55,100 bases of DNA, from positions 1 to 55,100 of the forward strand of contig NZ_VUNQ01000024.1 of NCBI RefSeq assembly GCF_009695605.1. Direction: 5' to 3'. Position numbers and translations under genes: made by a program. Within the stretch, counting starts at the first letter, position 1, and every line of letters begins with the position of its first letter. Origin of the DNA: Tissierella pigra. GTDB taxonomy: Bacteria > Bacillota > Clostridia > Tissierellales > Tissierellaceae. Positions 51,517-55,100 of this stretch are shown here, piece by piece. Under the pieces are notes generated by a model. The model saw only the letters and a list, made by a program, of their open reading frames with translations, was not told the DNA's origin and made no database searches.

Positions 51517-52539
51517 TTATTTACCGTTTAGTAAATCTTTTAAATTTCCAAGTATCTTATATTCTGTAGTTTTTAACTCCTGAATATTTTTCTTGCCTAA
51601 TAAAAGCATTATTATTTTCATTTTATGTGTAGTTGCTTCCATATAATCCTTAGCATTTTCATATCCTCCATGTAGAAGATAAGATAAAATTTCACCAGAT
51701 ATTCCCACCATTTGCCCACCAAGAATCAGAGATTTTACAATATCCATACTATTTCTTATGCCACCGCTAGAAATTATATTTAAGTCCTCTGGCAATTCTC
51801 TACATTTAATTAAAGATAGTGCTGTGGGTATGCCCCATGAGTAAAGTTCTGAAAAATCTATACTATTATATCTAATATTTTCAATTTCAATAAAATTAGT
51901 TCCACCAAAACCTGATATATCAACATTTCTAACACCTATATTATATAATTTAGATGCAGCTTCCTTTGATATGCCAAATCCAACTTCTTTTACTATAACA
52001 GGTTTGTCTATGGTTTTCACTATTGTTTCAATATTTTCCAATATACCCTTAAAATCCCTATCTCCTTCTAACATGACTATTTCTTGGGCTGGATTTAGGT
52101 GTAATTGTATTGCATCTGCCTTTACCATCTCTAAGGCCTTGTTTACTTCATCTATAGATGATTGAGCATTAAGATTTGCTATAACAATCCCCTCATCACC
52201 TATTATTTCTCTAACTATAGTGAAAGATTCTCGGCATTCCTCATCATCACATAATGCTATGGTCTGTGATCCTACTGCCATGGGAATATTATACTCTTTA
52301 GCAATAAGTGCTAAATCCTGATTAATTTCCTGAGAAAATTCTGCCCCACCTGTCATTGCATTTATAATAATAGGGTAGTCTACTATTCTTCCTAAAAAAC
52401 TTGTTGTTGTATCTATATGATTGAAATCTAGATTTGGTAATGAATTATGCTCTATAAATACATCTTCAAACAATGTATTTCCCTTATAGGTTGTCCTCAA
52501 ATAGTTCTCAACATGCTCTTTTTTCCTTATTTTTCTCAT
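51517..52539 (-). CDS. fni: Type 2 isopentenyl-diphosphate delta-isomerase
   Basis: The 340-residue FMN enzyme interconverts IPP and DMAPP. Family marks include RKKEHVENYL at the start, PIIINAMTGGAE, MAVGSQ, LNAQSS, HLNPAQEIVMLEGDRDFKG and VKEVGFGISKEAA, then SGFGGTNFIEIE. It lies 14 bases after the LCP gene on the same strand, so the two are probably co-transcribed, both serving cell-envelope lipid and polymer supply. Confidence 0.94.
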   Translation of the reverse strand: MRKIRKKEHVENYLRTTYKGNTLFEDVFIEHNSLPNLDFNHIDTTTSFLGRIVDYPIIINAMTGGAEFSQEINQDLALIAKEYNIPMAVGSQTIALCDDEECRESFTIVREIIGDEGIVIANLNAQSSIDEVNKALEMVKADAIQLHLNPAQEIVMLEGDRDFKGILENIETIVKTIDKPVIVKEVGFGISKEAASKLYNIGVRNVDISGFGGTNFIEIENIRYNSIDFSELYSWGIPTALSLIKCRELPEDLNIISSGGIRNSMDIVKSLILGGQMVGISGEILSYLLHGGYENAKDYMEATTHKMKIIMLLLGKKNIQELKTTEYKILGNLKDLLNGK

Positions 52540-52553
52540 GTTTCCACCTCTAT

Positions 52554-53489
52554 CTATTGATCTAATAAATAGTCTCCAAACATCTCTTTAACAATTTCTT
52601 CTGTTTGTTCCCTATCATATATCCAATAATCTATTTTGGAAATCTTTTTATCATATCCTGGAATTGTATTTGTCTTCATATTTTCCATATCTATTTTTCT
52701 TGCTGCATTTGCTCCTTTTAGTATAACATTTAAAGGGATATTTGTATCTACATATTCAAAATAAGTGTTAACCAATTTTGGTAACTTTAAAATATTTTTA
52801 GGCTTTAAGGTTTGCTTTATCATTTCTTTCATAAACATTTGCTGTGCCTTAATCCTTCCAATATCTCCTTCTGCATATCCTGATCTATATCTTAGGAAAT
52901 CATGGGATTTCTTTCCGTCTAGCACCTGCAAGCCCTTTTTTAAATTTATATTTAAAGGCGGATCACAAGTTGGGTCGGAGTATTTCATATTTTTTGGTAC
53001 ATCTATCTCTACTCCGCCTATGGCGTCTACAATTCCCATTACCGCTTTATAGTCAACCTTTACATAATAATCAATATCTAAATTAAGGAAATCTCTTACT
53101 GTCTGCATAGTAAGTTCTGGTCCGCCAAAAGCATGAGCATGGTTAATTTTATCTTCTGTATTCCTTACTTTTACTCTAGTGTCTCTAGGTATGGATAGTA
53201 AGTTTATTCCACCTGTTTCTAAATTAACCTTAAAAAGCATCATGGTGTCAGTACGGGTCCCCTTGGACTTTTTAACATCCTTTGCATCTACACCCATTAA
53301 TAAAAATAGTATCTCTTCTTCATTCTTGGGTTCGATTACATCTTCATCAGTATTATTCTCTGTGTTGTCTTCTTCCCCTGTTGCCACAGTTGTATTATTT
53401 TTAGAGAATATCTTTTCACCAAAGAAACCAAATACCAATGCAAAGCATGCAAAAGATATTATAAATGATAATATAAATTTTTTCTTCAT
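52554..53489 (-). CDS. LytR-CpsA-Psr (LCP) family glycopolymer ligase
   Basis: The 311-residue protein has one N-terminal membrane helix (about 5-25), an acidic linker and an outside LCP domain with GTRTDTMMLFKV, SIPRDTRVKV, DAIGGVEIDVP and FLRYRSGYAEGDIGRIKAQQ, where the conserved Arg and Asp residues bind the pyrophosphate of the lipid-linked polymer. LCP enzymes attach anionic polymers to peptidoglycan. The ATG at 53489 is preferred, with GAGGT six bases before it; two other in-frame starts lie just upstream. Confidence 0.92.
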   Translation of the reverse strand: MKKKFILSFIISFACFALVFGFFGEKIFSKNNTTVATGEEDNTENNTDEDVIEPKNEEEILFLLMGVDAKDVKKSKGTRTDTMMLFKVNLETGGINLLSIPRDTRVKVRNTEDKINHAHAFGGPELTMQTVRDFLNLDIDYYVKVDYKAVMGIVDAIGGVEIDVPKNMKYSDPTCDPPLNINLKKGLQVLDGKKSHDFLRYRSGYAEGDIGRIKAQQMFMKEMIKQTLKPKNILKLPKLVNTYFEYVDTNIPLNVILKGANAARKIDMENMKTNTIPGYDKKISKIDYWIYDREQTEEIVKEMFGDYLLDQ

Positions 53490-53831
53490 CATCACACCTC
53501 AAGTATTTTAAGTTATACATTAAATAATACTACATATAAAGAATAATTACAATTATAAATATACTAGAAAACGTTACAATTTGGATACAACAATGATTTG
53601 GTAAATAAAAGATATGTTATTCAGCCTATTTTATTGACGATAATTTAATAATCAATGTAATAATTGGCAACTTAATAACAGTCCTAGAAATCAATATATC
53701 TAAGTCTTTAATATAAATTTACTTATAGTATATTTTTTTCTATAGATATTTTCTATTGGATTTGAATATAGTTTTATGATAGTCTACTGAAGGAAGATAT
53801 TGTTTAAATTCAGAGAAAAGGAGATGTCTAA
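53490..53831. other. AT-rich spacer between LCP and TDT transporter genes
   Basis: About 340 bases without a gene. I see no strong hairpin and no riboswitch. Promoters for both divergent genes must lie here but none is clear. Confidence 0.5.
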
Positions 53832-54761
53832 ATGAAGGAAATCATTAAAAAACTACCCGTACCTATTGTGGGACTAATGTTAGCTTTAGCAGCAACAGGA
53901 AACTTAGTATTATCTTATGGTGAAATTTATAGAAATATTTTTGGCGCTTTATCCGCAATCATTTTGCTTCTTATATTGGCTAAGATTATTATGTTTCCAA
54001 AAGGAGTATCTGAAGCCCTAGAAAACCCAGTGGTTGCAAGTGTTTTTCCTACTCTTTCTATGGGAATTATGCTTTTATCCACATATATTAAACCTATTGT
54101 ACCAACTATAGGATTTGCTGTGTGGATTGTAGGTTTAGTTCTTCACGCAGTTCTAATAATTATTTTCTCAAAAAATTATTTAGTAAACTTTAATATCAAA
54201 AAAGTTTTTCCTTCTTGGTTTATTGTTTATGTAGGTATAGTAGTAGGTTCTGTTACTGCCCCAGCCTTTGGCATGGAAAGTATAGGAAAAATCTTATTTT
54301 GGTTTGGACTTATATCCTACTTTCTACTACTACCAGCAGTACTTAAAAGAGTTGTTAAAGTTAAAGAGATACCAGAACCAGCGTTACCAACTATGGCAAT
54401 ATTTACAGCACCCGTTGCTCTTTGTTTAGCTGGATATATGAATTCATTTCAAGATAAAAACATTTTTATAGTTTGGTTCTTACTGGCTTTATCTCAATTA
54501 TCATATTTATTTGTATTGCTACAACTTCCTAAACTACTTAGTTTAAAGTTTTATCCATCTTACTCAGCATTTACATTCCCATTGGTTATCAGTGGAATTT
54601 CAATTAAACTTACTAATGGATTTTTAACTAATTTAGGAAAACCAATATCTATATTAAAGTATATTGTAAAATTTGAGGAATTCTTAGGTGTGGCTATTGT
54701 TCTTTATGTACTAGTTAGATATATAAGCTTTTTATTTGCAAAACCTGAAACTGCAAAGTAA
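53832..54761 (+). CDS. TDT-family (tellurite-resistance/dicarboxylate) transporter
   Basis: The 309-residue protein has ten predicted helices. It starts KLPVPIVGLMLALAATGNLV, the family's typical first helix, and has a central FPSWFIVYVGIVVGSVTAPAFG and PTMAIFTAPVALCLAGY. The TDT family (TehA, Mae1, SLAC1) carries anions such as malate or sulfite. Substrate here unknown. It starts after AAAGGAGATG and is monocistronic, bordering the IS3 remnant. Confidence 0.85.
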   Translation: MKEIIKKLPVPIVGLMLALAATGNLVLSYGEIYRNIFGALSAIILLLILAKIIMFPKGVSEALENPVVASVFPTLSMGIMLLSTYIKPIVPTIGFAVWIVGLVLHAVLIIIFSKNYLVNFNIKKVFPSWFIVYVGIVVGSVTAPAFGMESIGKILFWFGLISYFLLLPAVLKRVVKVKEIPEPALPTMAIFTAPVALCLAGYMNSFQDKNIFIVWFLLALSQLSYLFVLLQLPKLLSLKFYPSYSAFTFPLVISGISIKLTNGFLTNLGKPISILKYIVKFEEFLGVAIVLYVLVRYISFLFAKPETAK

Positions 54762-54798
54762 GAAAACCTTCTATGAACATAAAAAATGAACATGCCCC

Positions 54799-54861
54799 TG
54801 TCAAGTAGACAGTGGAAATAATAAAAAACTTTGTGCGCCAATCATTAAATTATGATTGGCG
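54799..54861. mobile_element. Putative end of the IS3-type element with hairpin
   Basis: TGTCAAGTAGACAG at 54799-54812 looks like an IS3-group terminal sequence. It is followed by a 10-bp stem CGCCAATCAT/ATGATTGGCG (54836-54861) that could end transposase transcription. Confidence 0.5.
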
Positions 54862-54871
54862 TAATTTTATT

Positions 54872-55100
54872 CTATGCGACTAAATCTAAAAGATAACATC
54901 TGTATTCTAGTGGACTCATGCACTTTAATCGCTTCTGATATCTATGATTATTGTAATAATTTATATATTCTATAACAGCAGACTCTAACTCGGTATATGT
55001 GTTAAACTTTTTAAGATAGTACATTTCTGACTTTAACATTCCCCAAAATGCTTCCATAGGTCCATTATCAATGCATCTTGATACTCTGGACATGCTTTGT
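54872..55100 (-). mobile_element. IS3-family transposase, C-terminal fragment cut by window edge
   Basis: The frame enters from the right edge and encodes about 75 residues of an IS3/IS150 integrase core: QSMSRVSRCIDNGPMEAFWGMLKSEMYYL, with the catalytic Glu in MEAFWG, and the closing YINYYNNHRYQKRLKCMSPLEYR. The upstream part, with the two catalytic Asp residues, is outside the window. It appears intact as far as seen. Confidence 0.9.

Overview
The window is low-GC, densely coded Firmicutes DNA, most likely from an anaerobic, spore-forming clostridial bacterium. Supporting this are sporulation genes (ytrH, ytrI), a BcrAD/HgdC-type activase for 2-hydroxyacyl-CoA dehydratases, a type 2 IPP isomerase, strong AGGAGG ribosome binding sites with frequent TTG starts (ytrH, the M29 peptidase, the OYE, the histidine kinase, the TPR regulator, birA, the DUF2207 gene) and AT-rich spacers full of intrinsic terminators. 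The order Tissierellales is a guess from general gene style, not something the sequence proves.

Layout. 1-203: tail of an IS256-type transposase, then a hairpin-rich spacer. 567-1885 (minus): ytrH-ytrI and yjdM. 2110-6878 (plus): complete four-gene pyruvate dehydrogenase operon. 7009-10818 (plus): DUF2975/HTH pair behind a consensus promoter and operator, a CbrA-like flavoprotein, a SixA-like phosphatase with an altered active site, an M29 aminopeptidase. 10872-11718 (minus): two-gene nucleotidyltransferase cassette. 11893-12909: old yellow enzyme. 12942-18294 (minus): two-component system plus FtsX-type ABC transporter. 18451-26554 (plus): CmpB-like membrane protein, split acyl-CoA dehydratase activase pair, AraC-phosphotransferase fusion, aldehyde dehydrogenase. 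26611-31876 (minus): ECF S component, MATE pump with a long leader hairpin, AraC regulator with a GH39-like domain, DUF1538 and P-II pair. 32029-35959: barrel protein, AGCS symporter, YcbB-type response regulator, EamA exporter. 36099-39079 (plus): cysteine desulfurase-like enzyme, DsrE-like protein, flippase-like membrane protein. 39226-40751 (minus): TPR regulator overlapping a small secreted peptide gene with a duplicated motif. 41112-43624 (minus): YtrA-type GntR and ABC operon. 43840-46773: bioY, brnQ, birA, with two BirA operators before bioY. 46884-49492 (minus): asd-dapA-dapB. 49664-54761: DUF2207 protein, fni, LCP protein, TDT transporter. 54872-55100: tail of an IS3-type transposase.

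The most interesting locus is the TPR regulator and peptide pair (39226-40751). Its gene order, 4-base overlap, signal peptide and two near-identical decapeptides (AGDAGSTRPD and AGDAGTTRPD) look like a peptide-pheromone cassette of the RRNPP (Rap/NprR/PlcR/PrgX) type with a two-copy precursor. Other points are two genes whose Shine-Dalgarno sequence lies inside a near-perfect hairpin (MATE and DsrE genes), tandem BirA boxes bracketing the bioY promoter with birA 2 kb away, and a possible nucleotidyltransferase toxin-antitoxin pair. Most of the rest is ordinary chromosomal housekeeping.
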